64,000 nucleotides of DNA from Flavobacterium nitrogenifigens (GTDB lineage: Bacteria > Bacteroidota > Bacteroidia > Flavobacteriales > Flavobacteriaceae): contig NZ_QJRI01000173.1 in NCBI RefSeq assembly GCF_003254565.1, positions 1 through 64,000 of the forward strand, read 5' to 3'. The position numbers and the translations under genes are program-made. Position 1 is the stretch's first letter; each line of letters opens with the position of its first letter. Positions 25,475 through 34,813 of this stretch are shown piece by piece. The notes under the pieces were generated by a model that saw only the letters and a program-made list of their open reading frames with translations, was not told the DNA's origin and searched no databases.

Positions 25475-26482
25475 TTATTCATATTCAAAAACAGTAATAT
25501 CTGTCGTATAATTGAGTCCTGCTGCATCATACTTTATTAAATAACCTTCTTCATCATAAAAATATTTCGGCACCACTTCAAATTGTACCTGCCATGTTCC
25601 ATTAGATAAAATACTAGCAGAAATTTTTGTTACATGCAGATATTGATTATCCAATCTGTAATAGGGTTCTTTATTATAAACTCCAGCTTTAGCAGGATCA
25701 AAAGCATAAACGACATAACTCGTTAAAGTTTCGGTTTGATCTACATTAACACTATACCAACCTTTAATATAAGTTTTATCATCTGGATAAGTATATTTAT
25801 AATGCATTTGAAGAGCATCATGTATATAAAAATAAACGTCAAGAATTCTGTCTTGTTCATCATAAAAATATTTATAACTTACAAAACCGTCCTTTTCAAT
25901 TCGTTTATCGATCAATCCCTTGCTGTTATATGTATAACTACTACCATATGCATAGGATGAGATCATTTCATTTAACGAACCATTTTCATTATATGTGAAA
26001 CTAAATACTTCGGGTGTATTGGTATTTCCATTGTTTGTATAGACTTTATCTGCTTCAATTTTAATAAGCTGTCCCAAATTATTGTACTTATAGACAAGTT
26101 CATAATCTCTTTCTGTTTTTATATTTAAAGCCGTTTCTACTGTATCGTATAAATTTTCTGAAGGCAGATCTTTATATATAGCTGCATCCCTATCAAGTTT
26201 ATACTGATAAATTTTGCCCATGTAATTTTGAGCAAATTTAGTAGATCGAATAAGTCGTTTTCGAGTTTCACTGCTTTTAGAAGTTTTAGAAAAACTAATA
26301 TTTACAATGGCAGGCTTCATCATTTCCGACTTAGGGAGAACGGGCTTGGGATCTACAGGTTTTGGGTCTACAGGAACTACAACTTCTGGGTCTACAGGTG
26401 CTTCATCTGAAGAACAGCTAATCATAGTAAGTTGAAATAAAATGGTAAAAACTAGTAGTAATTTGAGTAGTTTTCTCTTCAT
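25475..26482 (-). CDS. Lipoprotein with Pro-rich linker and YD-like strands
   Basis: 335 residues. Type II signal peptide ending LTMISC (Cys23), then the Pro-rich spacer PVDPKPVDPKPVLPK and a beta-rich domain with repeated short units such as YKYNNLGQLIKIEAD, FTYNENGSLNEM, YTYNSKGLIDKRIE and YFYDEQDRILDV. These resemble RHS/YD-type repeats of Bacteroidota surface lipoproteins. No catalytic motif is visible. It is expected in the outer membrane. The short gene 26576-26754 region lies upstream on the same strand. Confidence 0.8.
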   Translation of the reverse strand: MKRKLLKLLLVFTILFQLTMISCSSDEAPVDPEVVVPVDPKPVDPKPVLPKSEMMKPAIVNISFSKTSKSSETRKRLIRSTKFAQNYMGKIYQYKLDRDAAIYKDLPSENLYDTVETALNIKTERDYELVYKYNNLGQLIKIEADKVYTNNGNTNTPEVFSFTYNENGSLNEMISSYAYGSSYTYNSKGLIDKRIEKDGFVSYKYFYDEQDRILDVYFYIHDALQMHYKYTYPDDKTYIKGWYSVNVDQTETLTSYVVYAFDPAKAGVYNKEPYYRLDNQYLHVTKISASILSNGTWQVQFEVVPKYFYDEEGYLIKYDAAGLNYTTDITVFEYE

Positions 26483-26575
26483 ATTGCTCGATTTTTAAGA
26501 GCCCTAATATACTATTTATCCTCACATTTATCAGATATTTCACTCGTTTTTTACGTCAATATTTTCGACTTTCAA

Positions 26576-26752
26576 TTATTTCTCATTAGCAGCATCATCT
26601 GCATCAACTCTCTTTTTCTCAGCTTTTTTAAAATCATTGTTTAGCAATTTTTCCAATTTCTTTTTCTCTCGCTGATTTTTTCTGATTGTTAGCACAACAA
26701 GAATAATTACCAGTATTGCTACAATCGCTATTATATTCCAATTGATATCCAT
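26576..26752 (-). CDS. Small membrane-anchored basic helix protein
   Basis: 58-residue frame that reads as a real small protein: ATG at 26752, N-terminal transmembrane helix (NWNIIAIVAILVIILVVLTI), then a highly charged helix (RKNQREKKKLEKLLNNDFKK, AEKKRVDADDAANEK) and TAA. The helix-plus-coil pattern is typical of small envelope or inner-membrane accessory proteins. No family recognised. Confidence 0.6.
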   Translation of the reverse strand: MDINWNIIAIVAILVIILVVLTIRKNQREKKKLEKLLNNDFKKAEKKRVDADDAANEK

Positions 26753-26951
26753 AATTTAATTTTTAATTAAAGGTAAATAATCAAAAATATCTTTCATGTT
26801 ATCAAACAGTTAAGTATTTCATCTTTTCATAAAATTAATTTTGGCACAATAATATTTTTTGAAAGATATTTCTTTAAAAAAACGTTTTCTATTTTTGCGT
26901 AAGGCAAAGTTCAGAATACAATATTTTTAATAGCTCATCAAACGTTACAAA

Positions 26952-27395
26952 ATGAATCAACCCGTAAAACACAAGATATTCTCATTCATAAAAAAACCTC
27001 TTATAGTTGCAGTTATACTTTTTGTCTTTACTTTAATAGAAATCTATTGGGCAATGGGCAGTTTTTCTAATAAACTATCGAGCGCTTGTTTAGATTGTTC
27101 TTTTTTTGACGATACTTATTTAATGACTTTGTTTTCTACTGTTTTCTTATCGATAATTTTTCTGCCTTTTTCTTTAATTAAAAACAGCAATCTAAAAGTT
27201 ACACTTCAATTACTATTGTTAATCTTAATATGGTTTTTCTGGAATTATACCATTTTTGTAGACCGTGAATCTTCTTGGAGTACTTATCTTTTTAAAGAAG
27301 AAGTAATGTATACACTTCATTTTTCTTTCTTCCCTATTTTAATACTATCTATCGTTACAGTATTTACTTTAAACTATATTCTAAGAAAGTTATGA
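26952..27395 (+). CDS. Hypothetical four-helix membrane protein
   Basis: 147 residues with about four transmembrane helices (PLIVAVILFVFTLIEIYWAM, LMTLFSTVFLSIIFLPFSLI, LQLLLLILIWFFWNYTIFV, FPILILSIVTVFTLNYIL). A short loop after helix 1 holds two Cys (SACLDCSFF). No family recognised. It overlaps the next gene by four bases (ATGA), so both are probably made together. Confidence 0.7.
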   Translation: MNQPVKHKIFSFIKKPLIVAVILFVFTLIEIYWAMGSFSNKLSSACLDCSFFDDTYLMTLFSTVFLSIIFLPFSLIKNSNLKVTLQLLLLILIWFFWNYTIFVDRESSWSTYLFKEEVMYTLHFSFFPILILSIVTVFTLNYILRKL

Positions 27396-27982
27396 GTTCG
27401 GGCAAAAAAATACTTTTACGAATCTATTTTATTATTTGTGCACTTTTTGTACTTGATTGCCTTTTATATTACTTTAAAGAAATTAGTCTTCGCGGTTATT
27501 ATAGCGATGTAATTTTATCATGGCTTTGGCTGATAAGCAGTTTTGCAATTATAATTACCTTTTGGAAAAACCTAATGGCAAAACTTCTTTTGGCAGCAAT
27601 AACAATAACATTTGCGATAAGCATTATGGCCATGATGATGCCTTTTTTCGCCTTATTGCTTTCAAGCACATCATTGGGTTTGTACCAAAACAAAGATTTG
27701 AATGAAAAATACAGAGCGCAAATAGTGGGCTACAGCGCGATGGGTCGTCCATGGCTGGAAGTAATTGAAAAGAAAGGATTATTTGAAAAAAGAATTATAA
27801 AATGCACCGATTCGGAGCTTTTGAACGATAATCTCGACATTAAAATCAGAGCGGCGAAAGATATTATTTTTAAAAACGAAACCGATAGCACACTGACTTT
27901 GACTCTCTTTTACGGCGGACCAAACAAAACCATAACTTTTAATAAAAACACTGGAAATATTATTGCAATAAAAAAATTGTAA
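27392..27982 (+). CDS. Hypothetical membrane protein, partner of the preceding gene
   Basis: 196 residues: three N-terminal transmembrane helices (ILLRIYFIICALFVLDCLLY, ILSWLWLISSFAIIITFW, LLLAAITITFAISIMAMMM) then a soluble beta-rich domain of about 95 residues (KYRAQIVGYSAMGRPWLEVI, DSTLTLTLFYGGPNKTITF). Start overlaps the upstream stop by four bases. Function unknown; a two-component membrane unit with the preceding gene is inferred only from the overlap. Confidence 0.7.
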   Translation: MSSGKKILLRIYFIICALFVLDCLLYYFKEISLRGYYSDVILSWLWLISSFAIIITFWKNLMAKLLLAAITITFAISIMAMMMPFFALLLSSTSLGLYQNKDLNEKYRAQIVGYSAMGRPWLEVIEKKGLFEKRIIKCTDSELLNDNLDIKIRAAKDIIFKNETDSTLTLTLFYGGPNKTITFNKNTGNIIAIKKL

Positions 27983-28162
27983 CCAATGCTCGCTCTTAAA
28001 TTGTTAATCGCGTCAAATATTACGAAAAACCTTTCTTTTATTTATAAGAAAAAAGACAAAAATAGCTTTTAAAACATATCTAGCCACTACACTTTTGATT
28101 TTCTAATTCAAACAAATTAAAGTACTTTCGTACATAGCGAAACCCGAAATCAAATTTAAATA

Positions 28163-29194
28163 ATGACAACAAGAGCGTTCTTTTTATCAACCACTTTTTT
28201 AATTCTATTATCTGCTTGCAATAAAAAAGAAAATACCACAACAACCACACTCCCTGAAGTAACTGAACATGCAGAAACTGAAACTGATACTCTTCAAGCC
28301 GAAGAAACTTCAAAAAAAGAAAGCATTTATCTATTTAATGTTATTCCAAAAGACAGCAGTGATGTTGCTTTTGTTTCTCTTTCGGACATTTATCCTGTTA
28401 ACGACGAAAAAGATACGCTCGTTCTGCCCAACATAGAAAAAATAGGAAAATATGATGCGCAATATTTTACATTCGATAAAAGCTATAGAAAAAGATTTTT
28501 GTCTAAAACTAACATCTCTGAAACCGATTCATTATTTGTTTACGATTATGCCAAAAACAAACTGATTTCTTTTGCCGTAAAAAATCTGAAAACTGCTGCA
28601 ATGTTAAACGGATATTCTTCTGAAGAAGATTGGCCTTATCATAATTATGATTTTATGATTGGTTTCGAAATCAATAAAAAATATTTAAACGGATTCAGCG
28701 AATATTATAGAGATGCTTTGGTTTATGTAGGCAAAGAAAATCCGTTTTCGAAAGAACGTATGAAACCCATTTCATGGAAAAAAATCGCAAAAAAGGATTA
28801 TCCGTCAAAACCATTGAAAAATGATGACCGAGCTTTGCTAAAGAGCACAGTAACAGGTAATACGTATTTTTACAAAACAGATAGTTATGAGTATTTTTTA
28901 CAAGACTACCTGGACAGCAATAAAACAATTTATGGCAGACGCCTTTTAGTCGTTAATTCTAAAACCAAAGATGTTATAATCGAAAAACTTTTTAGCCAAA
29001 GCGAAGGCACATCTCCTTCTCCATTAAATTATGAAAATGGAGAGAATTCTATTGACCAATGGACAGGAAAACTTTTTAAAAATAAACCCGAAGTTGTTTT
29101 TGGTTTCGAATATGTTTCTTTTGGCTGTCCGAGTATTTCGGTAATCGACAAATCAAATGAAGAAATTAATATTCAATGCGACAATCGTCATTAA
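28163..29194 (+). CDS. Hypothetical lipoprotein
   Basis: 343 residues. Signal peptide II FFLSTTFLILLSAC (Cys19), then a Thr/Glu-rich linker (about 22-55) and a globular domain with no recognised motif. The C-terminus holds two Cys (FGCPSISV and NIQCDNRH). It should be anchored in the envelope. Its stop overlaps the stop of the convergent PIN remnant; the hairpin at 29251 is a plausible terminator. Confidence 0.75.
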   Translation: MTTRAFFLSTTFLILLSACNKKENTTTTTLPEVTEHAETETDTLQAEETSKKESIYLFNVIPKDSSDVAFVSLSDIYPVNDEKDTLVLPNIEKIGKYDAQYFTFDKSYRKRFLSKTNISETDSLFVYDYAKNKLISFAVKNLKTAAMLNGYSSEEDWPYHNYDFMIGFEINKKYLNGFSEYYRDALVYVGKENPFSKERMKPISWKKIAKKDYPSKPLKNDDRALLKSTVTGNTYFYKTDSYEYFLQDYLDSNKTIYGRRLLVVNSKTKDVIIEKLFSQSEGTSPSPLNYENGENSIDQWTGKLFKNKPEVVFGFEYVSFGCPSISVIDKSNEEINIQCDNRH

Positions 29195-29400
29195 GACCAA
29201 TCTTCGAAATTTAAAAAATTTTGAAGAGAAAATAAGCCTTTCAATTTATTATAACGAAAAAGCCGTTTCTGTTTTCCGGAAATGGCTTTTTTGTTATAAA
29301 ATTGATCAATATTTTCAATCAGAGTACTAAAAACGTGAATTGATGTACCGCTAGAACGATAAAAGTCAAGAAATATATTGGTATCAATGAGTATTTTCAT
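29191..29400 (-). pseudogene. PIN-domain remnant
   Basis: The first ~38 residues (MKILIDTNIFLDFYRSS and on to VFSTLIENIDQF) are a convincing N-terminus of a PIN/PIN-like nuclease, with the first catalytic Asp in LIDTNIF. The rest of a PIN domain (two or three more acids, over 80 residues) is missing; the frame continues through a terminator-like hairpin and stops after 69 residues. It is therefore a truncated, probably inactive gene. It converges on the lipoprotein gene with a 4-base overlap. Confidence 0.6.
29251..29297 (+). terminator. Terminator-like hairpin after the lipoprotein gene
   Basis: ATAACGAAAAAGCCGTTTC pairs with GAAATGGCTTTTTTGTTAT (two G-U pairs) and ends in a T run on the plus strand. 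It lies inside the PIN remnant, so the remnant is not a functional full gene. Confidence 0.7.
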
Positions 29401-29452
29401 TTATTATTCTTTTCATTCAATCAGAAAAAATAAGCAATTTCTTTTAAAAATA

Positions 29453-29665
29453 TCATTTGTTTTTATTCCTATCAATAAGTAAAAAAACTGATGCCAAAAG
29501 CAAACTTACTAAAAGAATAAGTATTCTAATTGATACAAGTTTTATATCTGTATAACCTCTAAAATATCTAATTTGAAAGGCATTAGTACTAATAAATTGC
29601 ACCATACAATAAATAAAAAAAATTGCAAAAATTAAGGATAATATTTTATATATAAATCGACTCAT
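29453..29665 (-). CDS. Small two-helix membrane protein
   Basis: 70 residues: transmembrane helices ILSLIFAIFFIYCMVQFI and ILILLVSLLLASVFLLI separated by a polar loop, ending in a basic tail RNKNK. Placed just downstream of lpxR on the same strand (17-base gap), so possibly on that transcript. No family recognised. Confidence 0.5.
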   Translation of the reverse strand: MSRFIYKILSLIFAIFFIYCMVQFISTNAFQIRYFRGYTDIKLVSIRILILLVSLLLASVFLLIDRNKNK

Positions 29666-29682
29666 ACTCCCAGATATGGTTA

Positions 29683-30657
29683 TTATTTAAGCAAAAACCC
29701 CATCCTTATCGACCCATAAAAATACCCCGAATTAGTATCAATTCCTGGATCATTCAATTCTCTTCCGCGATAAAGAAAGGAATAAGATATGTTGAAGTTA
29801 TTGTGTCGGTATTTTAAACCAGCTTCGGCATTGAAACGAAGTGGTTCCAAATCGAAAGTTACTGGACTTGTATCATTAAACATGCTTCCTTCAATTGTAG
29901 CATCATAAAACTGATAATTGACGCTTGGCGCCGCATAGAAATAAAACTCTCTAATATTTGGCTGTGCATTTGCATTTATTGAAGCATTATGCATATTAGA
30001 ATCGTAAATTGGAAGCAATTTTTTGAAACCAAATCTCGCCATAAATCCTGTTGAAACTCCTGAAAAGATAGTTCCTAAATCACCTTCTGATTGCCAATGA
30101 AGATCTACAAAGTCGCTGTGTTTAGACACAAACATTTTTTTTGAATACATTGCATGCGCTTGAACTCCCAAAGCATTATGAATCTGATTTTCCCAGCCAT
30201 ATACTTTTTTGTAGCCAATAAGTTTATGAAAACCTTCCTGCAACTCCTCACCAAAAGCATTTGGTCCCAGAAAACCGATTTGAAAATCGGTTTTTAGAAC
30301 CGATTCGCTCTGATAAAAAAAGCTTTTTCCGGCTTCGGCAAAAAGATAGCCTGCAAAAGGACGGTCGTTTACCGTTACAGCTTCTTTGTTTATAAACCTC
30401 GGATTATAAAGATATTGCCCGATTCTAAATTCGGTAATTTTTTTATTGATTTTTGGATTATCGTTTTTAGATAAAAACCGGTAAAAAAGTTCCAGACCAT
30501 TGGTATAATACATATCGTACTTAGACGATGTGTACAAATCATTATCTGATATAAAACCAATTTCTGTTTTTTTTCCTTGTCCAAAAGTTAACGTTACAGT
30601 CAAAATCAGAAAAGCAAAAAGCAGTTTTTTACTTTTTCTTTTCTTCTTTTCCATCAT
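29683..30657 (-). CDS. Lipid A deacylase, LpxR family
   Basis: 324-residue outer-membrane beta-barrel of the LpxR/DUF2219 family, which removes the 3'-acyloxyacyl chain from lipid A. A signal peptide (SKKLLFAFLILTVTLTFGQ) leads into the signature ISDNDLYTSSKYDMYYTNG, carrying the Asn/Asp and metal-site residues. The catalytic His lies in GWENQIHNALGV. The barrel ends with strands rich in alternate aromatics (FNISYSFLYRG, YFYGSIRMGFLLK). The frame extends to 30771; ATG 30657 is chosen for the signal peptide. It overlaps the end of mtgA by 29 bases, so the genes are co-transcribed. Confidence 0.85.
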   Translation of the reverse strand: MMEKKKRKSKKLLFAFLILTVTLTFGQGKKTEIGFISDNDLYTSSKYDMYYTNGLELFYRFLSKNDNPKINKKITEFRIGQYLYNPRFINKEAVTVNDRPFAGYLFAEAGKSFFYQSESVLKTDFQIGFLGPNAFGEELQEGFHKLIGYKKVYGWENQIHNALGVQAHAMYSKKMFVSKHSDFVDLHWQSEGDLGTIFSGVSTGFMARFGFKKLLPIYDSNMHNASINANAQPNIREFYFYAAPSVNYQFYDATIEGSMFNDTSPVTFDLEPLRFNAEAGLKYRHNNFNISYSFLYRGRELNDPGIDTNSGYFYGSIRMGFLLK

Positions 30658-31420
30658 AATTGATTTTTCCGACGTAACGCATTTCGCGTACAATTCGTTC
30701 TTTTCTTCTGTTAATATAACTTGAAGAACCTGTAGCTTTGAATTTTCTAGGGTTCGGTAATATCGCTGCAATTCCCGCGGCCTGCATTGGCGTTAAACTT
30801 GAAGCATCTCGTCGGTACCAATGTTCGGTTGCGGCATAAGCGCCGTAAACTCCATCACCCATTTCAATGCTGTTCAAATATACTTCCATGATGCGTTCTT
30901 TACCCCAGATAATTTCAATTAAAACGGTAAAATACGCTTCAAGTCCTTTACGGAAATAACTTTTACCTTGCCATAAAAATACATTTTTGGCTGTTTGTTG
31001 CGAAATGGTGCTTCCACCACGAATTCTGCGTCCGCGTTCGTTACTTTTATATGCTTTTTGAAGTGCTTTAAAATCGAAACCATTGTGAGTAAGGAAAGTT
31101 CCATCTTCACTTGCGATTACAGCTTTTTGCAAATTCATTGAGATTTTATCAATCGGTTCCCAATCGTGGTCAAAATAAACTTCTTTTCCAGCCATTTTAT
31201 TTTCAATGGCACGGATGAGCATTAAGGGCGTAAACGGTACAGGAACATATTTAAAAAATATAACCGAGCCAATAGAAATTCCAAAAAACCATAAAGCAGC
31301 TTTAATAAAGAACCATTTTACTTTTTCGCCAAAAGTGCGATTTCCTTTCTTCGAAGATGTTTTAGGTTTTGGTTTGCTTGCGGTTGTTTTTTTTGGTGCT
31401 GGTTTTTTGGTTGTTGCCAT
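30629..31420 (-). CDS. mtgA: Monofunctional biosynthetic peptidoglycan transglycosylase
   Basis: 263-residue GT51 glycosyltransferase polymerising lipid II into glycan strands, without a transpeptidase domain. After a Lys/Pro-rich cytosolic tail (TTKKPAPKKTTASKPKPK) comes one transmembrane helix (FIKAALWFFGISIGSVIFF) and the GT51 domain with the catalytic Glu in VIASEDGTFLTHNG, then GGSTISQQTAKNVFLW and RIMEVYLNSIEMG. The longer frame to 31495 overlaps the previous gene; the ATG at 31420 overlaps the upstream stop as TAATG. Middle gene of the oxidoreductase-mtgA-lpxR unit. Confidence 0.93.
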   Translation of the reverse strand: MATTKKPAPKKTTASKPKPKTSSKKGNRTFGEKVKWFFIKAALWFFGISIGSVIFFKYVPVPFTPLMLIRAIENKMAGKEVYFDHDWEPIDKISMNLQKAVIASEDGTFLTHNGFDFKALQKAYKSNERGRRIRGGSTISQQTAKNVFLWQGKSYFRKGLEAYFTVLIEIIWGKERIMEVYLNSIEMGDGVYGAYAATEHWYRRDASSLTPMQAAGIAAILPNPRKFKATGSSSYINRRKERIVREMRYVGKINYDGKEEKKK

Positions 31421-32532
31421 TATATTAAATCTGCTAATTCTGTTCCTATTAAACTTCCTATTGCCACTCCCATTCCGCCTAAACGCACTCCACAAAACAC
31501 GTTTTCAGACAATTGACTCACAACAGGATTTTTACTATTTCCGACTCCCATAATGCCACTCCAACGGTGTGCAATCTGAAAATCCTGATTTGGTAAAATT
31601 ACATTTTTCAGTAAATCTTCCAATTTATTTTGAATAATTTTCGTCTGCCCAAATTCGGTTGTGGTTTCACCTTCAAAATCAAGATTTCTTCCTCCGCCAA
31701 ATAAAATTCGATCGCCTATATTTCTGAAATAATAATAACCGCGGTCTAAATGAAACGTTCCTTTAATATCTAAATTGTGAATTGGTTCAGTTATTAAAAC
31801 TTGAGCTCTTGCCGGTTTTACTGCTCCGTTTGTCAAAGAACCTGCAAAACCATTGGTTGCAAAAAGCAGTTTTTGTGTTTTAAAACTAAAATCATTTAAA
31901 ACCACTTCAACATAATTTCCTGTTTCTGCATAAGAAGTTACGGTTTGTTGATTCAAAATTAAAATGTTTTCTGAAACAGATTGTCTCAGCAATTCCTGCA
32001 TCATGTTTCCCGTATCAATCTGTGCTTCAAACGGATTAAAAATTAAATACTCGTGAATATTTTGAAATCCGAAACGGTCTACTTCTTTCGAAAAAACGTC
32101 GGCTTTAAAAAGTGGTTTCAAAACTTCATTAATAAACGGAATTTTAGAAACGCATTCGTTAAAACCAAATTCATCTTCTTTCAAAAACAATTCATATCCA
32201 CCATGAGGCTTAAAATCGATTGCTTGATCTCCCAACCTTTTTCGAAGCAATTGCAAACCTTTCCAACGTTTTTCTATAAGTGCCACAACATCTTCTTCTG
32301 AATGCGTTTTTAAGTCATCCATAATTTCAGAAAGACTTCCGAAACAAGCAAAACCAGCATTTTTTGTACTCGCTCCTTGTGGCAGCATTCCGCGTTCGAG
32401 AACCAAAATTTTAGCAGCAGGAAATCTTTCGCGTAAGCGTAATGCAGTATGAAGACCAACAATTCCGCTGCCCACAATTGTGTAATCTACATTCGTAAAC
32501 CAGTTTTTAAGTTCCCAATAGCTTAGTTCCAT
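31420..32532 (-). CDS. FAD-dependent oxidoreductase, DAO family
   Basis: 370-residue flavoenzyme of the glycine/D-amino-acid oxidase (DAO) fold: dinucleotide-binding VDYTIVGSGIVGLHTALRLRE at the N-terminus, ERGMLPQGASTKNAGFACFG in the substrate-side loop, FATNGFAGSL and a C-terminal GVGNSKNPVVSQL / GVRLGGMGVAIG cap. Substrate unknown. The frame opens at 32583 inside a palindrome; ATG 32532 (MELSYWELKNWF) is chosen. It heads the three-gene envelope unit. Confidence 0.83.
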   Translation of the reverse strand: MELSYWELKNWFTNVDYTIVGSGIVGLHTALRLRERFPAAKILVLERGMLPQGASTKNAGFACFGSLSEIMDDLKTHSEEDVVALIEKRWKGLQLLRKRLGDQAIDFKPHGGYELFLKEDEFGFNECVSKIPFINEVLKPLFKADVFSKEVDRFGFQNIHEYLIFNPFEAQIDTGNMMQELLRQSVSENILILNQQTVTSYAETGNYVEVVLNDFSFKTQKLLFATNGFAGSLTNGAVKPARAQVLITEPIHNLDIKGTFHLDRGYYYFRNIGDRILFGGGRNLDFEGETTTEFGQTKIIQNKLEDLLKNVILPNQDFQIAHRWSGIMGVGNSKNPVVSQLSENVFCGVRLGGMGVAIGSLIGTELADLI

Positions 32533-32570
32533 TTTCAGAGTTTTTTTATAAAAATAATGATTTTTTAATA

Positions 32571-32632
32571 GCCACGAATTCACGAATTTTTATTCTCAAA
32601 GATTATCAAAAAATAATTCGTGAATTCGTGGC
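32571..32632. repeat. GAATTC-family palindrome, copy 4
   Basis: GCCACGAATTCACGAATT pairs with the inverted AATTCGTGAATTCGTGGC around a 26-base loop. It sits in the divergent spacer between the oxidoreductase and the S9 peptidase, where it cannot serve as a terminator for either gene. Confidence 0.85.
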
Positions 32633-32737
32633 AAAAAAATTATCACAGAATTTTAACAAATTTTGGGATTTAGAATTTAACAACTTGGATTTTAAATGTT
32701 GTATTTTTAGCATCACAAAAAATAGAATAATTTGATT

Positions 32738-34639
32738 ATGAAAAAAGTAGTATTAACAACCTTAATAATGATGAGTTTAAATGCTATCGGACAGAATGTA
32801 ATGTCCCCAGAATTGTTATGGAAATTAGGAAGAGTGACACCTCTTGGCATTTCTAAAGATGCGAAAAATGTCGTTTTTAAAGTTTCAACGCCTTCTGTCG
32901 CCGATAACAAATCGACTTCTAAAATCTACACAATTCCTGTAAACGGAGGAACTGCAACCGAAATTAAAGACACTAAAGAAATTTTGGCTGATAAAAATAT
33001 TTCGCCAGACGGAAAATTTATCGTTTACAATGAAGAAGTAAAAATTGATAAAGTTTTAGGTAAAGATTTCTACCCGAGTCTAACAAAATCTGATGCTCAA
33101 ATTTATGATGGTTTAGATTACCGTCACTGGGATACTTGGAACGAAGGAAAATTTAATCATGTTTTTTATAAAGAAAACAAAGACGGAGCGCAAGGAACAG
33201 ACATCATGAAAGGTGAAACTTTCGATTCTCCGCAAAAACCTTTTGGCGGTGACGAAGATTATATCTGGTCTCCAGATAGCAAAAGCATTCTTTATGTGTG
33301 CAAGAAAAAAGCAGGAACCGCTTATGCAATTTCTACCAACACAGATATTTATGAGTACAATTTAGAAACTCAAAAAACAACTAATAGAACTGAAGGTAAT
33401 TTAGGTTACGATACAGCGCCGCAATTTTCTCCGACAGGAAATTTAACTTGGTTGCAAATGAAACGTGACGGTTATGAAGCTGATAAAAATGACCTTATTG
33501 TTGAGTTTAAAGGAATCAAAACAAACTTAACAGCAAACTGGGACGGAACTGTAGATAATTTTATCTGGAGCAAAGACGGTAGAACAGTGTTTTTTGTTGC
33601 TCCAGTTGATGGAACAAAACAAATTTTCTCTGTTAATTTTCCAGGTTTGACTAAAATTGCAATCAACGTTCGTCAGTTGACAAACGGAGATTTTGATGTA
33701 AATGATTTAGTAGGTTTTGCTGGCGACGATATTATCGTAACTAGAAACGATATGAATCATGCTCCAGAAATTTATTCTTTTAATTTGAAGAAAAACAGCT
33801 GGAAACAACTTTCAAATGTAAATACAGAAACGTACAAAACTTTAGCTTTAAGCAAAACAGAAAAACGTTATGTTACTACAACTGACGGTAAAAAAATGTT
33901 GGTTTGGGTAATCTTACCTCCAAATTTTGATGCTTCTAAAAAATATCCAACTTTGCTATTTTGCCAAGGCGGACCTCAAAGTGCATTGACACAATCATAT
34001 TCTTTCCGTTGGAATTTCTCTTTGATGGCGGCAAAAGGTTATGTAGTTGTTGCACCAAACCGTCGTGGAATGCCTGGACATGGTGTTGAATGGAATGAGC
34101 AAATCAGTAAAGATTGGGGCGGACAAGTTATGGACGATTACCTTTCTGCAATTGATGATGTGGCAAAAGAAAGCTATGTTGACAAAAGCCGTTTAGGATG
34201 TGTTGGTGCTAGTTACGGAGGATATTCTGTATTTTATTTAGCAGGAATCCACAAAAACCGTTTTAAAACTTTTATTGCTCATGATGGAGTTTTCAACACC
34301 GTTTCTATGTTAGGAACTACTGAAGAGGTTTTCTTTAATAACTGGGATTTCGGTGGACCTTATTGGGAAAAAGATAATGCAGTAGCGCAAAAAGCATATA
34401 CTACTTTCAACCCTGCAACTTTGGTACAAAACTGGAATAAACCAATTTTAATTTTCCAAGGAGGAAAAGATTACCGTGTGCCAATCGGACAAGGACAAGA
34501 AGCTTTCCAAGCAGCTCAGTTAAGAGGAATCAAAAGCCGTTTTGTGTATTTCCCAGACGAAAATCACTGGGTTTTAAAACCACAGAACGCTCAAGTTTGG
34601 CAAGGTGAATTCTTCAAATGGTTAGATGAGACTTTGTAA
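32738..34639 (+). CDS. S9-family serine peptidase (prolyl-oligopeptidase-like)
   Basis: 633 residues, secreted (signal peptide KKVVLTTLIMMSLNAIGQ). The N-terminal ~380 residues form the beta-propeller (repeats such as SPDGKFIVYNEE, SPDSKSILYVC, FIWSKDGRTVFFVAP), the C-terminal ~250 the alpha/beta hydrolase with nucleophile GASYGGYS, acid in GGKDYRVP and catalytic His in DENHWVL. This is the layout of acylaminoacyl-/dipeptidyl-peptidases. Likely periplasmic peptide digestion. The frame opens with TTG at 32732; ATG 32738 is chosen. Confidence 0.93.
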   Translation: MKKVVLTTLIMMSLNAIGQNVMSPELLWKLGRVTPLGISKDAKNVVFKVSTPSVADNKSTSKIYTIPVNGGTATEIKDTKEILADKNISPDGKFIVYNEEVKIDKVLGKDFYPSLTKSDAQIYDGLDYRHWDTWNEGKFNHVFYKENKDGAQGTDIMKGETFDSPQKPFGGDEDYIWSPDSKSILYVCKKKAGTAYAISTNTDIYEYNLETQKTTNRTEGNLGYDTAPQFSPTGNLTWLQMKRDGYEADKNDLIVEFKGIKTNLTANWDGTVDNFIWSKDGRTVFFVAPVDGTKQIFSVNFPGLTKIAINVRQLTNGDFDVNDLVGFAGDDIIVTRNDMNHAPEIYSFNLKKNSWKQLSNVNTETYKTLALSKTEKRYVTTTDGKKMLVWVILPPNFDASKKYPTLLFCQGGPQSALTQSYSFRWNFSLMAAKGYVVVAPNRRGMPGHGVEWNEQISKDWGGQVMDDYLSAIDDVAKESYVDKSRLGCVGASYGGYSVFYLAGIHKNRFKTFIAHDGVFNTVSMLGTTEEVFFNNWDFGGPYWEKDNAVAQKAYTTFNPATLVQNWNKPILIFQGGKDYRVPIGQGQEAFQAAQLRGIKSRFVYFPDENHWVLKPQNAQVWQGEFFKWLDETL

Positions 34640-34659
34640 CAAATAAAAAATAATATTCA

Positions 34660-34694
34660 CAGCCGTAGATTTACATAATCTACGGCTGTTTTTC
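34660..34694 (+). terminator. Terminator of the S9 peptidase gene
   Basis: CAGCCGTAGATT pairs with AATCTACGGCTG around TACAT and is followed by TTTTT. Confidence 0.9.
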
Positions 34695-34729
34695 TTTGTA
34701 GACCTTACAATTATGTAACATATTGGACA

Positions 34730-34748
34730 GTTTTACTCTTCGTAAAAC
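34730..34748. promoter_or_regulatory. Inverted repeat in the hybrid-kinase leader
   Basis: GTTTTAC-TCTTC-GTAAAAC, a perfect 7-base inverted repeat about 66 bases before the kinase ATG, after TTGGACA. It could be an operator or part of the leader RNA; no further support. Confidence 0.35.
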
Positions 34749-34813
34749 AGATTTTTTTAGATAAATTGCGATGTTTTAATAATCCCCAATTCCCTCAAAT
34801 CTTTCAGCAAAAT

